From SIG459 sp045538735 (GTDB lineage: Bacteria > Bacillota > Clostridia > Oscillospirales > Oscillospiraceae), in NCBI GenBank assembly GCA_045538735.1, contig JAZSRY010000056.1:44096-108095 (forward strand): 64,000 nt of DNA. Direction: 5' to 3'. Below are positions 32,796 to 40,255 of the stretch, one piece after another. The notes below the pieces were generated by a model. It saw only the letters and a program-made list of their open reading frames with translations. It was not told the DNA's origin and did not search any database. Made by a program: the position numbers and the translations under genes. Every line of letters begins with the position of its first letter. The first letter of the stretch is position 1.

Positions 32796-33343
32796 TTCTT
32801 CTCAGCCCCCTTTGCTTTTATACTTCCGATAATAAGGCCGGCAACCGCCGCCATAAGGACAAAAACAACGGGTGTAATATCTATAAATACAGCGAGAATA
32901 AAGACAACAATAAAAATCGCAAGGGTTATCCTGTCCACAACGGTTTTCTTCCAAAGCTTGACAACTGCATTGAGAATAAGCACACATACGCAGACTCGAA
33001 TGCCGCCGAAAATATGTATAACAGCGGGAATATCAGCAAAATTGCTTATAAGCGCAGCAATCACTGTGATTATAACAACAGAAGGAAATACAACACCTGC
33101 TGTTGCAGAAAGGCTGCCCCAAAACCCCAGAAGCTTTTTGCCAATGAAGGTTGCGGTATTGACAGCTATAACACCGGGTGTGCACTGACCGATAGCGAAA
33201 TAATCGGAGAGCTCCTCCTCTGTTGCCCAGCCTTTGTTTTCAACAACCTCTCGCTGCAGAATGGGAAGCATTGCATAGCCTCCTCCAAAGGTCATAACTC
33301 CAACCTTTGCAAAGGTTATAAACACATCCAGATATTTGTTCAA
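32792..33343 (-). CDS. Chromate-type (CHR) transporter subunit, first half
   Basis: A 183-residue short CHR protein with TFAKVGVMTFGGGYAMLPIL and the AIGQCTPGVIAVNTATFIG motif, the counterpart of the paralogue that follows. Such tandem short CHR genes are widespread in Firmicutes and probably form a heterodimeric transporter. Strong GGGAGG lies 10 nt before the ATG. The operon contains only the two subunits. Confidence 0.9.
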   Translation of the reverse strand: MNKYLDVFITFAKVGVMTFGGGYAMLPILQREVVENKGWATEEELSDYFAIGQCTPGVIAVNTATFIGKKLLGFWGSLSATAGVVFPSVVIITVIAALISNFADIPAVIHIFGGIRVCVCVLILNAVVKLWKKTVVDRITLAIFIVVFILAVFIDITPVVFVLMAAVAGLIIGSIKAKGAEKK

Positions 33344-33398
33344 GCTTCCACCTCCCTATATTTACTACATCATATCACCTGTTTCGAAAAAAAGAAAG

Positions 33399-33427
33399 TT
33401 GTTATTCGGTACACACTATGATAAAAT
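33399..33427 (+). promoter_or_regulatory. Sigma-A promoter of rlmD giving a probably leaderless mRNA
   Basis: TTGTTA (33399-33404) and TAAAAT (33422-33427) separated by 17 bp. The expected start point, about 7 nt after the -10, falls on or next to the rlmD ATG at 33435, and no ribosome-binding site is present. Confidence 0.65.
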
Positions 33428-33434
33428 TTAATTC

Positions 33435-34799
33435 ATGGATAATATTATTGAGTTTAAGAAAAACCAAATATATGAAACTGAAATAGTCTCCTGGTCAAGC
33501 GACGGAGGCGGAGTCTGCCGCATTGGCGGCAGAGCGGTATTTGTTCCCGGTGCGATACCCGGTGAGAGGTGGGAAGTTCGCATTCTCAAGGTTACGAAAA
33601 CCGCTGTTTTTGGAAAAGGAGAAAAGCTCCTTTCCCCCTCTCCGAAGCGCATCAGCCCCGACTGCCCCTATTTCAAGAAATGCGGTGGCTGCGCCCTGAG
33701 ACATATCAGTTATGATGCCGAGCTTGATTTCAAGCTGGAGAGAGTAAACGAGGCATATAAGCGAATAGGCGGACTTGATTTGATTGCCGATGAAATAATC
33801 GGCGGAGAGGAAACCGAGCGCTACCGCAACAAGGGTATTTATGCAATCGGCGAGGGACCCGTTAAAGGTTTCTTCCGCCCCCGCAGTCATGACATCATAC
33901 CCGTTGAGGACTGCCTCATTCAGGACAAGGCCTCAAACTGCGCCGCAAAAGCTGTATGTGATTTTATGGCAGCCAATGATATCCCCGCCTATGATGAACT
34001 CAGCGGCAAGGGACTTGTCCGCCACGTTTTCACCCGCTATGGCCGCACATCAAAGGAGCTTCAGGTAACCGTGGTTGCCGCCGGCGGATTCGGCAGCAAA
34101 ACCATCGCCCTTACCGAAGCGATCCGCGAAGCATGTCCCGAATGCGTAAGCATTGTTCTTAATGTTAACCGCAGCAAGGGCAACACCGTCCTTGCGGGAG
34201 ATTTCTATACGCTCTGGGGCAAGGACACCATCAGCGATACTCTTTGCGGTCTGCATTTTGAGCTTTCTCCCCGCTCCTTTTATCAGATAAACCCCGTGCA
34301 GGCTGAAAAGCTTTATTATAAGGCTCTTGAATATGCCTCTCCCGACGGAAAGGGTCTTATACTTGACCTATACTGCGGTGCCGGCACAATTTCCCTCTGC
34401 CTTGCAAGAGGCTGCGAAAAGGTTATCGGCGCGGAAATCGTCCCGGAGGCTGTTGAAAACGCAAAGATGAATGCCGTGAGAAACGGCATCCATAATGCTG
34501 AGTTCATCTGCGCAGATGCAGGCGAAGCCGCCGCAGAGCTTCTTCGCAGAGGTACTAAGCCAGATGCGGTTGTTATTGACCCTCCACGAAAAGGTCTCTC
34601 TCCCGAGGTTATTGACGCAATATGCGGTATGGAGCCCGAAAGGATCGTATATGTTTCCTGCGATGTTTCCACTCAGGCCAGAGATTTGAAAATATTTGCC
34701 GAAAAGGGCTATTGGGCTGCCAAAGCTACAGCAGTGGATATGTTCCCAAGAACTCATCACGTTGAAACTGTTGCTCTTTTAACTGCAAAGAAAGTTTGA
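33435..34799 (+). CDS. 23S rRNA (uracil-C5)-methyltransferase, RlmD/RlmCD type
   Basis: A TrmA/RumA-family m5U methyltransferase, 454 residues. It has an N-terminal TRAM domain (ETEIVSWSSDGGGVCRIGGRAVFV, ERWEVRI), a 4Fe-4S cysteine set CPYFKKCGGCALRHI plus a later Cys, the SAM motif LDLYCGAGTISLCLA, DPPRKGL and the catalytic YVSCDVSTQARDL cysteine. Gram-positive enzymes of this type methylate U747 and/or U1939 of 23S rRNA. No ribosome-binding site precedes the ATG. It appears to be followed in the same direction by the ECF gene. Confidence 0.95.
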   Translation: MDNIIEFKKNQIYETEIVSWSSDGGGVCRIGGRAVFVPGAIPGERWEVRILKVTKTAVFGKGEKLLSPSPKRISPDCPYFKKCGGCALRHISYDAELDFKLERVNEAYKRIGGLDLIADEIIGGEETERYRNKGIYAIGEGPVKGFFRPRSHDIIPVEDCLIQDKASNCAAKAVCDFMAANDIPAYDELSGKGLVRHVFTRYGRTSKELQVTVVAAGGFGSKTIALTEAIREACPECVSIVLNVNRSKGNTVLAGDFYTLWGKDTISDTLCGLHFELSPRSFYQINPVQAEKLYYKALEYASPDGKGLILDLYCGAGTISLCLARGCEKVIGAEIVPEAVENAKMNAVRNGIHNAEFICADAGEAAAELLRRGTKPDAVVIDPPRKGLSPEVIDAICGMEPERIVYVSCDVSTQARDLKIFAEKGYWAAKATAVDMFPRTHHVETVALLTAKKV

Positions 34800-34830
34800 T
34801 TCTTAGAATAAAGCATAAAGGACACCCTGT

Positions 34831-35367
34831 ATGAAGAAAACACCATTACTCAAAATGGTCCTTGCAGCGCTTTTTTTGGCCCTTGCATTTGTCATGCCCT
34901 TTCTCACGGGGCAAATCCCCAAAATCGGCTCTATGCTTTGTCCCCTTCATATCCCGGTTTTGCTCTGCGGATTTGTCTGCGGCTGGCCATGGGGACTTGC
35001 AGTTGGATTTATAGCGCCGCTGCTGCGTTCCTTCGTCCTTGGAATGCCTCCCCCCTACCCTACTGCTGTGTGCATGGCTTTTGAGCTCGCCGCTTACGGA
35101 GCGATTTCAGGACTGATGCATAAAATGCTGCCACGGAAAAAACCGTATATATATGTTTCTCTTCTGACTGCAATGATTGCGGGAAGATTGATTTGGGGTA
35201 CAGCGATGTTCATATGTATGGGATTAAACGGAGGAGCATTTACCTTTGCCGCATTTGCCTCCGGAGCATTTTTCAATGCGATTCCGGGAATCATCATTCA
35301 GATTATATTGATTCCCCTTCTCGTTATGATCATTGATACCCCCAGAGTTTTTGTACATAATGATTAA
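34831..35367 (+). CDS. ECF transporter S component, substrate unknown
   Basis: A six-helix membrane protein of 178 residues with the look of an energy-coupling-factor substrate-binding subunit: KMVLAALFLALAFVMPFLTGQIPKIG, MLCPLHIPVLLCGFVCGWPWGL, FIAPLLRSFVLGMPP and a C-terminal IPGIIIQIILIPLLV. Such subunits bind a vitamin or precursor and share a common EcfAA'T module encoded elsewhere. No vitamin gene or riboswitch is adjacent, so the substrate is not assigned. AAGGAC lies 8 nt before the ATG, 31 nt after rlmD. Confidence 0.85.
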   Translation: MKKTPLLKMVLAALFLALAFVMPFLTGQIPKIGSMLCPLHIPVLLCGFVCGWPWGLAVGFIAPLLRSFVLGMPPPYPTAVCMAFELAAYGAISGLMHKMLPRKKPYIYVSLLTAMIAGRLIWGTAMFICMGLNGGAFTFAAFASGAFFNAIPGIIIQIILIPLLVMIIDTPRVFVHND

Positions 35368-35419
35368 TTAAACAGCAAGATTGCAAAACAGAAAATATCA
35401 TACAAAGCCAAAAAAATAC

Positions 35420-35448
35420 TTGAAATAACATTTTATATATGTTACTAT
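35420..35448 (+). promoter_or_regulatory. Sigma-A promoter of secG
   Basis: TTGAAA (35420-35425) and TACTAT (35443-35448) separated by 17 bp, with a leader of about 55 nt. Confidence 0.75.
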
Positions 35449-35511
35449 GTTCTGCGTGACTATCGACAAGTATGGGCATTGCCCATTTGACATTGAAAGG
35501 ATGAATCATTA

Positions 35512-35748
35512 ATGGAAACCGTCAAACTCATACTCACCATCATTCAGCTTATTGCAGGCCTCGGTCTCATCGTCATCATCATGTTCCAGTCCGGTAAGGG
35601 TTCCGGTCTCAGCGGTGCTATCGGCGGCAGTAACGACAGCTATTCCTTCAAGGCTAAGGCAAAAACTCTTGATGCAAAGCTCACCAAGATGACCAAGTGG
35701 GTCGCTCTCGCCTTCGTTGTTCTGACCTTCGTTCTGAACCTTCTGTAA
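35512..35748 (+). CDS. secG: Protein translocase subunit SecG
   Basis: A 78-residue protein with two transmembrane helices (about 6-26 and 58-78) joined by a glycine-rich cytoplasmic loop containing QSGKGSGLSGAIGG, the SecG signature. It stimulates SecYEG-mediated export. Codon use is strongly biased towards C-ending codons, as expected for a highly expressed gene. Single-gene unit with promoter and terminator. Confidence 0.95.
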   Translation: METVKLILTIIQLIAGLGLIVIIMFQSGKGSGLSGAIGGSNDSYSFKAKAKTLDAKLTKMTKWVALAFVVLTFVLNLL

Positions 35749-35761
35749 GTCAAGAAAATTC

Positions 35762-35800
35762 AAAGCTCCATCCGAAACTGAAGCGGATGGAGCTTTTTTT
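35762..35800 (+). terminator. Terminator of secG
   Basis: A 13-bp perfect stem (35762-35774 with 35784-35796) is followed by a T run. It also stands in front of the convergent nitroreductase stop. Confidence 0.92.
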
Positions 35801-35806
35801 GTTATA

Positions 35807-36631
35807 TTACTCAAGCTGTCCCAATGCATAGGAGGCTATATATTCAAGACCGGAATCGGCTGCAAGCCCAGGGTCTTTCAATGAAAACTGTATATTGATT
35901 CCCTTTTCCTTTGCAGCAAGAGCAAAATGGCAAAGTGCTATGCCCATGTCGATTTGCTGCATGTCCAGTTTGCTGTCATGACCAAAGCCTTTGCTTCGCT
36001 TGAGATAGAAATGAAATGCATTATCCGAGAATATGACACGCCAGGGCTGTTTGTTAACAGCGGAAGGCGCAAGGCGTACCATATCAAGCACATCTGCATA
36101 CTGCCCTGCTCTTTCTCTGGTAAGAGGCTTATCAATGTCTCCATCGAAAAACAGCTCTTCAAAGTCCATGCGCTCATCGGCCTTTATTGCCTTTCGCATC
36201 ATTACCTCTTTAATGGACATCTTCTTTGCAGCATAGCCAAGGGGACTTGCACAGGGCATAATCTCATCCTCAGCCATATCCATTGCCTCCTCAAAAGCAG
36301 AACGGTTCATTGTGCCGCCAAGCCACACAGTACCCACACCAAGTGATTGAGCAAAGAGAATGAACTTTTCAAAGGAATAGCCGAAGGCCACATTTGCCAT
36401 GGAAACATACTTGATTTTGCCGCCCACGAAGCTCTCTGTACCGTTTGCCACAGGGCATACAAGACCATGCTCCTTTGCATTAAGAAGTTTGATATCCACA
36501 TCAATGCCGAAAGGATTATCAAGATTCTCTCCAAAGGACAAAAGCTGTTCAATTATATTATCATCCAGCCGGCGTCCGTCATAATTGCGGACGCTTCTTC
36601 TATTGCGGATATGTTCAGTGATATTGGTCAT
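35807..36631 (-). CDS. Nitroreductase-family flavoprotein
   Basis: A 274-residue FMN-dependent oxidoreductase-like protein. The N-terminal RNRRSVRNYDGRRL, a central GVGTVWLGG and the C-terminal region APSAVNKQPWRV are the nitroreductase marks; the arrangement, with the second FMN half far from the N-terminus, is the two-lobed variant found in Clostridia. It would reduce nitro or quinone compounds with NAD(P)H; the physiological substrate is unknown. The frame is open 52 codons further upstream, into the J-domain gene, but AGGTG lies 5 nt before the ATG at 36631. It is probably the last gene of the J-domain operon. Confidence 0.85.
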   Translation of the reverse strand: MTNITEHIRNRRSVRNYDGRRLDDNIIEQLLSFGENLDNPFGIDVDIKLLNAKEHGLVCPVANGTESFVGGKIKYVSMANVAFGYSFEKFILFAQSLGVGTVWLGGTMNRSAFEEAMDMAEDEIMPCASPLGYAAKKMSIKEVMMRKAIKADERMDFEELFFDGDIDKPLTRERAGQYADVLDMVRLAPSAVNKQPWRVIFSDNAFHFYLKRSKGFGHDSKLDMQQIDMGIALCHFALAAKEKGINIQFSLKDPGLAADSGLEYIASYALGQLE

Positions 36632-36644
36632 AAAAACACCTTTC

Positions 36645-37286
36645 TCAGCAGCAATAAAACATTCTTGCACCGCAGCAAAGATTGCAGATAAGGTTTGCAA
36701 GGCAAAGCTTTGCGCACATATTACTGTCATCCATCCGGAATCCACGGTAGCCAAAGCCCTGACCAGCATCTTCATAAACCTGGGCACCGGATTCTATCTG
36801 TTCAAGAAGCTGGCGATACTGCATATTGCCGGGACTCAGGCGGCAGGCAGTGCGGGCATCCTCCAATGCAGAAACCCGGTTGCCCACATTATAGTTTGCG
36901 ATAGCGTGGAGATAATACCACTCACCGTCGCGCTCGGATACAGGAACTCCGGAAAGTGCCGTAAGGGCTTCGCGGAAACGGCGGGCTCGAAGGTAATTTC
37001 TTGCAGCCTGAATCTCGTTGCGCTCTCCGCTGGTTTGTCCGCCGTAGCTATAGCCACCATAGCCGTAGCCGCTGTAACCGTAGCCGCCGAAGCCACCCTG
37101 ATGGCTCTGTGGGTTCTTTATCTGATCATAGGCAGCATTTATCTCATTCATTTTCTGAGCCGCATGGGCATCTCCCGGGTTAAGGTCGGGATGATACTTC
37201 TTGGCAAGCTTCCTGTAGGCTGCTTTTATTTCCTCGTCGCTGGCATCAGGAGATACACCAAGCACTTTATAGGGGTCATTTATCAA
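36645..37286 (-). CDS. J-domain protein with Gly/Tyr-rich linker and Cys-rich tail
   Basis: A 213-residue DnaJ-like protein. Residues 3-60 form a J domain with DPYKVLGVSPDASDEEI and the HPD tripeptide in KKYHPDLNPGD, which stimulates DnaK ATPase. A Gly/Tyr-rich low-complexity stretch (about 65-85) follows, then a TPR-like helical pair (YLRARRFREALTALSG; EWYYLHAIANYNVGNRVSALEDA) and a cysteine-rich end (CLANLICNLCC). It has no zinc finger of the classic DnaJ type. Start is TTG with GGAGG 9 nt upstream, and the gene overlaps the DUF5685 stop by 11 bp. It is probably a specialised co-chaperone. Confidence 0.88.
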   Translation of the reverse strand: MINDPYKVLGVSPDASDEEIKAAYRKLAKKYHPDLNPGDAHAAQKMNEINAAYDQIKNPQSHQGGFGGYGYSGYGYGGYSYGGQTSGERNEIQAARNYLRARRFREALTALSGVPVSERDGEWYYLHAIANYNVGNRVSALEDARTACRLSPGNMQYRQLLEQIESGAQVYEDAGQGFGYRGFRMDDSNMCAKLCLANLICNLCCGARMFYCC

Positions 37287-38121
37287 CTTGTGTGTCCTCC
37301 TTGTTTTTTCTTACGGCCAGGGCATACTGACGCCATACACCGCTGAATAAAATATTGCGCATTATATCCACGTCCTGCAGAAGAGGCAGCAGCTCAAAAA
37401 TTTGAGTGCACTCTCCCGCAAGCATCTTCAGAATAAGAAGTCTGTCATCTTCTGTCAGACTCTCGCCGCCTTCTCTGATAAAAGGATTGAAACGAGCATG
37501 TTTTTTGTCCTTTTCAAGGTCAACGCAGGCATCCATCATATAGATAAATTTACCCAGAGCCTGACCGAAAAGACGGATGCGGGAAGACCACACACTGTCC
37601 TCTTCGCAAACAAAAAGCTCGCCCATAAGCTCGGCAAAGCAGTTTGCCGCGTCATCCGCCTCACTGCAGCTGCTCTTTTCAATCTCGGAAAGAGAACTTA
37701 TGCAGCGCTCGATTGCCTCACACTGGCGGGGCCACTTTTCTTTTATTTCCCTATATCTGCCCTCAAAGGCTTTAGCCTGAGCATAGCGAAGGACATTATG
37801 TTCGTCCTTCCAGTCGTCGAGACAGTTATAATATGCAAGGGCAAGGTTCATATCCGCCGCATAGTCGGTGAAGCGGTCGGACCAATAGCATCTCTTTTTG
37901 AAGGGATGGACAATGCACCCTCCCTCTCCCGATTTTTCCTCCGGCTCATACATGCTGCTGAGAAACATTATGAGGAAGGTCATATCAAAGCTGAGAGTAA
38001 TTCTGCTTAGCTGACCATGGCGTTCCTTCAGGGAGCGGCAAAGACCGCAGTAGCAGCCTTTATATCTTGAAAGCTGCTCTTCGCTTAAAAGAGCGGCATT
38101 GGCTTCTATATATCCGAACAT
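37276..38121 (-). CDS. DUF5685-like protein
   Basis: A 281-residue, mainly helical protein resembling DUF5685. It has an N-terminal cysteine cluster KGCYCGLCRSLKERHG, then DMTFLIMFLSSMYEP and a histidine-containing CIVHPFKKRC, and further Asp/Asn-rich helices such as ADMNLALAYYNCLDDWKDE and YMMDACVDLEKDKKHARFNPF. The helical pattern with repeated Asp residues recalls isoprenoid-synthase-like folds, but this is only a resemblance. Function unknown. It is sandwiched between the zinc-ribbon membrane protein (3 nt gap) and the J-domain protein (overlap), so the three are co-expressed. Confidence 0.8.
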   Translation of the reverse strand: MFGYIEANAALLSEEQLSRYKGCYCGLCRSLKERHGQLSRITLSFDMTFLIMFLSSMYEPEEKSGEGGCIVHPFKKRCYWSDRFTDYAADMNLALAYYNCLDDWKDEHNVLRYAQAKAFEGRYREIKEKWPRQCEAIERCISSLSEIEKSSCSEADDAANCFAELMGELFVCEEDSVWSSRIRLFGQALGKFIYMMDACVDLEKDKKHARFNPFIREGGESLTEDDRLLILKMLAGECTQIFELLPLLQDVDIMRNILFSGVWRQYALAVRKNKEDTQVDK

Positions 38122-38124
38122 AGC

Positions 38125-38520
38125 TTAAGTCCTGCGCTCAAAGGCTCTTCCGCATTTACGGCAGGTTACCCTTATTTTTCCCTTTCCTCGGGGAACGCGA
38201 AGCATAGCCTTGCAGGAGGGACAACGGAAAAAGGCATATTCCTTTCTCTGTTTGCGGCGCTCATTCCAGTTTCTGAAGGCATAGACGAACTTATTTCGAA
38301 ACTGAAGATAGCGGGCATTCTCCGCTCTGCGTTTATCCAGATTTTTGGAAAACATACGAAAGATGTTATAAACAAGCAAAATAAAAGCTATGCTGTAGAA
38401 AATACTGCCTTGGACAAAAACATCTATCAGTATAAAAATCAGCACCAGATAGCTTATAAATCTGCCAAAATGGTCCGCTCCGTTGCGACCATACATAAAC
38501 TTTGCAAACTTTTCTCTCAT
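38125..38520 (-). CDS. Membrane protein with C-terminal zinc ribbon
   Basis: A 131-residue protein with two hydrophobic segments (about 20-55), a basic middle (FRNWNERRKQRKEY) and a C-terminal zinc ribbon formed by FRCPSCKAMLRVPRGKGKIRVTC and CRKCGRAF. The ribbon resembles FmdB- or MJ0042-type fingers. It may recruit an unfolded or metal-bearing client at the membrane, which would fit the J-domain gene two positions downstream. Function unknown. First gene of the operon. Confidence 0.78.
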   Translation of the reverse strand: MREKFAKFMYGRNGADHFGRFISYLVLIFILIDVFVQGSIFYSIAFILLVYNIFRMFSKNLDKRRAENARYLQFRNKFVYAFRNWNERRKQRKEYAFFRCPSCKAMLRVPRGKGKIRVTCRKCGRAFERRT

Positions 38521-38561
38521 AGCACACTCCGAAAAACGAGTATATTTACAAAATTATTATA

Positions 38562-38590
38562 AGTATGTCAGCATATCGCACTAAAGTCAA
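38562..38590 (-). promoter_or_regulatory. Candidate promoter of the zinc-ribbon/DUF5685/J-domain operon
   Basis: TTGACT (38585-38590) and CATACT (38562-38567) separated by 17 bp on the minus strand, about 40 bp upstream of the first gene. Confidence 0.5.
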
Positions 38591-38634
38591 TAAACTAAAT
38601 GTTAATTTTTCTATATTGAAATTTGTGACGATAC

Positions 38635-38663
38635 TTGTATATCGCTCATACACGGTGTATAAT
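38635..38663 (+). promoter_or_regulatory. Sigma-A promoter of the AbrB-PLP lyase-EamA operon
   Basis: TTGTAT (38635-38640) and a perfect TATAAT (38658-38663) separated by 17 bp. Confidence 0.75.
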
Positions 38664-38673
38664 ATTCCTACTT

Positions 38674-38688
38674 GTATGACTTTCATAC
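38674..38688 (+). promoter_or_regulatory. Palindromic operator candidate just after the transcription start
   Basis: GTATGA-CTT-TCATAC is a perfect inverted repeat at about +4 to +18 of the predicted transcript. The position suits repression, plausibly by the AbrB-type protein encoded directly downstream. Confidence 0.5.
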
Positions 38689-38718
38689 CAATTAAGCATT
38701 GGAAGGAGATAAGTTTCC

Positions 38719-38958
38719 TTGGCTAAAGGTAAACACTTATACGGCATTAACGGCGGCAAACATATCTTTGGCACTGTTAAGGTCGGTGAAAAGGGGCAGA
38801 TTGTTATCCCTAAAGATGCCCGCGAAATTTTCGGTATCGCCCCCGGTGATACGCTGCTGATTCTCGGTGATGAGAAAAACGGCATAATCGTCACCCGTCC
38901 CGATGTTATCAATGAGGCAGCAAAAAGAGTATTTGAAAATATAGAAGAGGGTAATTAA
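38719..38958 (+). CDS. AbrB/MazE/SpoVT-fold transcriptional regulator
   Basis: A 79-residue DNA-binding protein with one swapped-hairpin domain: GTVKVGEKGQIVIPKDAREIFGIAPGDTLLILG. The first 15 residues and the helical C-terminus (NEAAKRVFENIEEGN) are outside the domain. Start is TTG at 38719, with AAGGAG 10 nt upstream. It is the first gene of a three-gene operon and probably an autoregulator, given the palindrome near its promoter. It is not a MazE-type antitoxin by context: no toxin gene follows. Confidence 0.88.
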   Translation: MAKGKHLYGINGGKHIFGTVKVGEKGQIVIPKDAREIFGIAPGDTLLILGDEKNGIIVTRPDVINEAAKRVFENIEEGN

Positions 38959-38963
38959 AGACA

Positions 38964-40241
38964 ATGGAAAACATATACGCAAAATTTGGCATTGACGAAA
39001 AAATACTGGATTATTCCGCAAAGATAATTAAGGAACTGAAACCCCGCTTTGAGGAGATAGATGCTGTTGCCGAATATAATCAGGCAAAGGTTATTAAGGC
39101 AATGCAGGATAACCGAGTTGACGCCCAGTGCTTTGCCGGCAGCACCGGTTATGGCTACAACGATGCGGGACGCGATACCCTTGAGCAGGTTTATGCCCAC
39201 GCATTCGGCACCGAAAGCGCGCTTGTCCGTCCTCAGATAACCTGCGGCACCCATGCTCTGGCCATCGCCCTTTCCGCAAATCTTCTTCCCGGAGACGAGC
39301 TTCTCTCCCCCGTCGGCAGACCCTACGACACTCTTGAAGAGGTCATCGGCATCCGTCCCTCTCCCTGTTCCCTTGCCGAATACGGAGTAAGCTACAGAGA
39401 AGTTGAGCTTCTCCCTGACGGTGGTTTTGACTACGAGGGAATCCGCAAGGCAATAAACGAGCGCACCAAGCTTATCACCATCCAGCGCAGCAAGGGCTAC
39501 GCAATGCGCCGCACCTTCTCCGTAAGTCAGATCGGTGAACTTATCGCATTCTGCAAAAGCGTCAAGCCCGATGTCAAGTGCATGGTTGATAACTGCTACG
39601 GCGAGTTTGTTGAGATTATCGAGCCCAGCAATGTGGGCGCAGACATGATCGTAGGCTCTCTCATCAAAAACCCCGGCGGCGGTCTTGCCCCCATCGGCGG
39701 CTATATCTGCGGCAGCAAGGAATGCGTTGATAGATGTGCCTTCCGTCTTTCTGCTCCCGGTCTTGGCCAGGAGGTCGGAGCAAGCCTCGATGTTAAGACC
39801 AGTCTTTATCAGGGCTTCTTTATGGCTCCCACCGTTGTTGCTGGAGCTCTCAAAGGCGCAATTTTCGCCGCAAGACTTTATGAGTCTTTGGGCTTCCGCG
39901 TTCTTCCCGACGGCACCGAAAGCCGCCACGATATAATCCAGGCTGTTGAGCTTGGCTCTCCCGAGAGAATGATTGCCTTCTGCAAAGGCATTCAGGCTGC
40001 CGCTCCCGTTGACAGCTATCTTACCCCTATCCCCTATGCAATGCCCGGCTATAATGCCGACGTCATTATGGCGGCAGGCGCCTTCGTTCAGGGCTCTTCC
40101 ATTGAGCTTTCTGCCGACGGTCCCATCCGCGAACCCTTTTCCGTATACTTCCAGGGCGGTCTCACCTGGTATCACGCAAAGCTCGGTATTATGATGAGCC
40201 TTCAGAAAATGTATGAGGCCGGTCTTGTAGACATCAAATAA
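38964..40241 (+). CDS. PLP-dependent lyase of the methionine-gamma-lyase-like (YnbB/aluminium resistance) family
   Basis: A fold-type I PLP enzyme of 425 residues. The distinctive family stretches are present: GSTGYGYNDAGRDTLEQVYA, RPQITCGTHALAIAL, the cofactor-binding NCYGEF region and the Schiff-base lysine in GSLIKNPGGGLAPIGGYI. Members are annotated as methionine gamma-lyase or aluminium resistance proteins; in Firmicutes the substrate is unproven, though a C-S or related beta/gamma elimination is expected. The gene starts 5 nt after the regulator. The EamA transporter downstream could export a product or import a substrate. Confidence 0.88.
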   Translation: MENIYAKFGIDEKILDYSAKIIKELKPRFEEIDAVAEYNQAKVIKAMQDNRVDAQCFAGSTGYGYNDAGRDTLEQVYAHAFGTESALVRPQITCGTHALAIALSANLLPGDELLSPVGRPYDTLEEVIGIRPSPCSLAEYGVSYREVELLPDGGFDYEGIRKAINERTKLITIQRSKGYAMRRTFSVSQIGELIAFCKSVKPDVKCMVDNCYGEFVEIIEPSNVGADMIVGSLIKNPGGGLAPIGGYICGSKECVDRCAFRLSAPGLGQEVGASLDVKTSLYQGFFMAPTVVAGALKGAIFAARLYESLGFRVLPDGTESRHDIIQAVELGSPERMIAFCKGIQAAAPVDSYLTPIPYAMPGYNADVIMAAGAFVQGSSIELSADGPIREPFSVYFQGGLTWYHAKLGIMMSLQKMYEAGLVDIK

Positions 40242-40255
40242 GGAGGAAACAAATT

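Noticed and set aside
38955..40175. 406-codon open frame on the minus strand, antisense to the PLP lyase
   Set aside because: It results from biased codons of the real gene on the other strand. The sense frame matches a known PLP family and has the ribosome-binding site.
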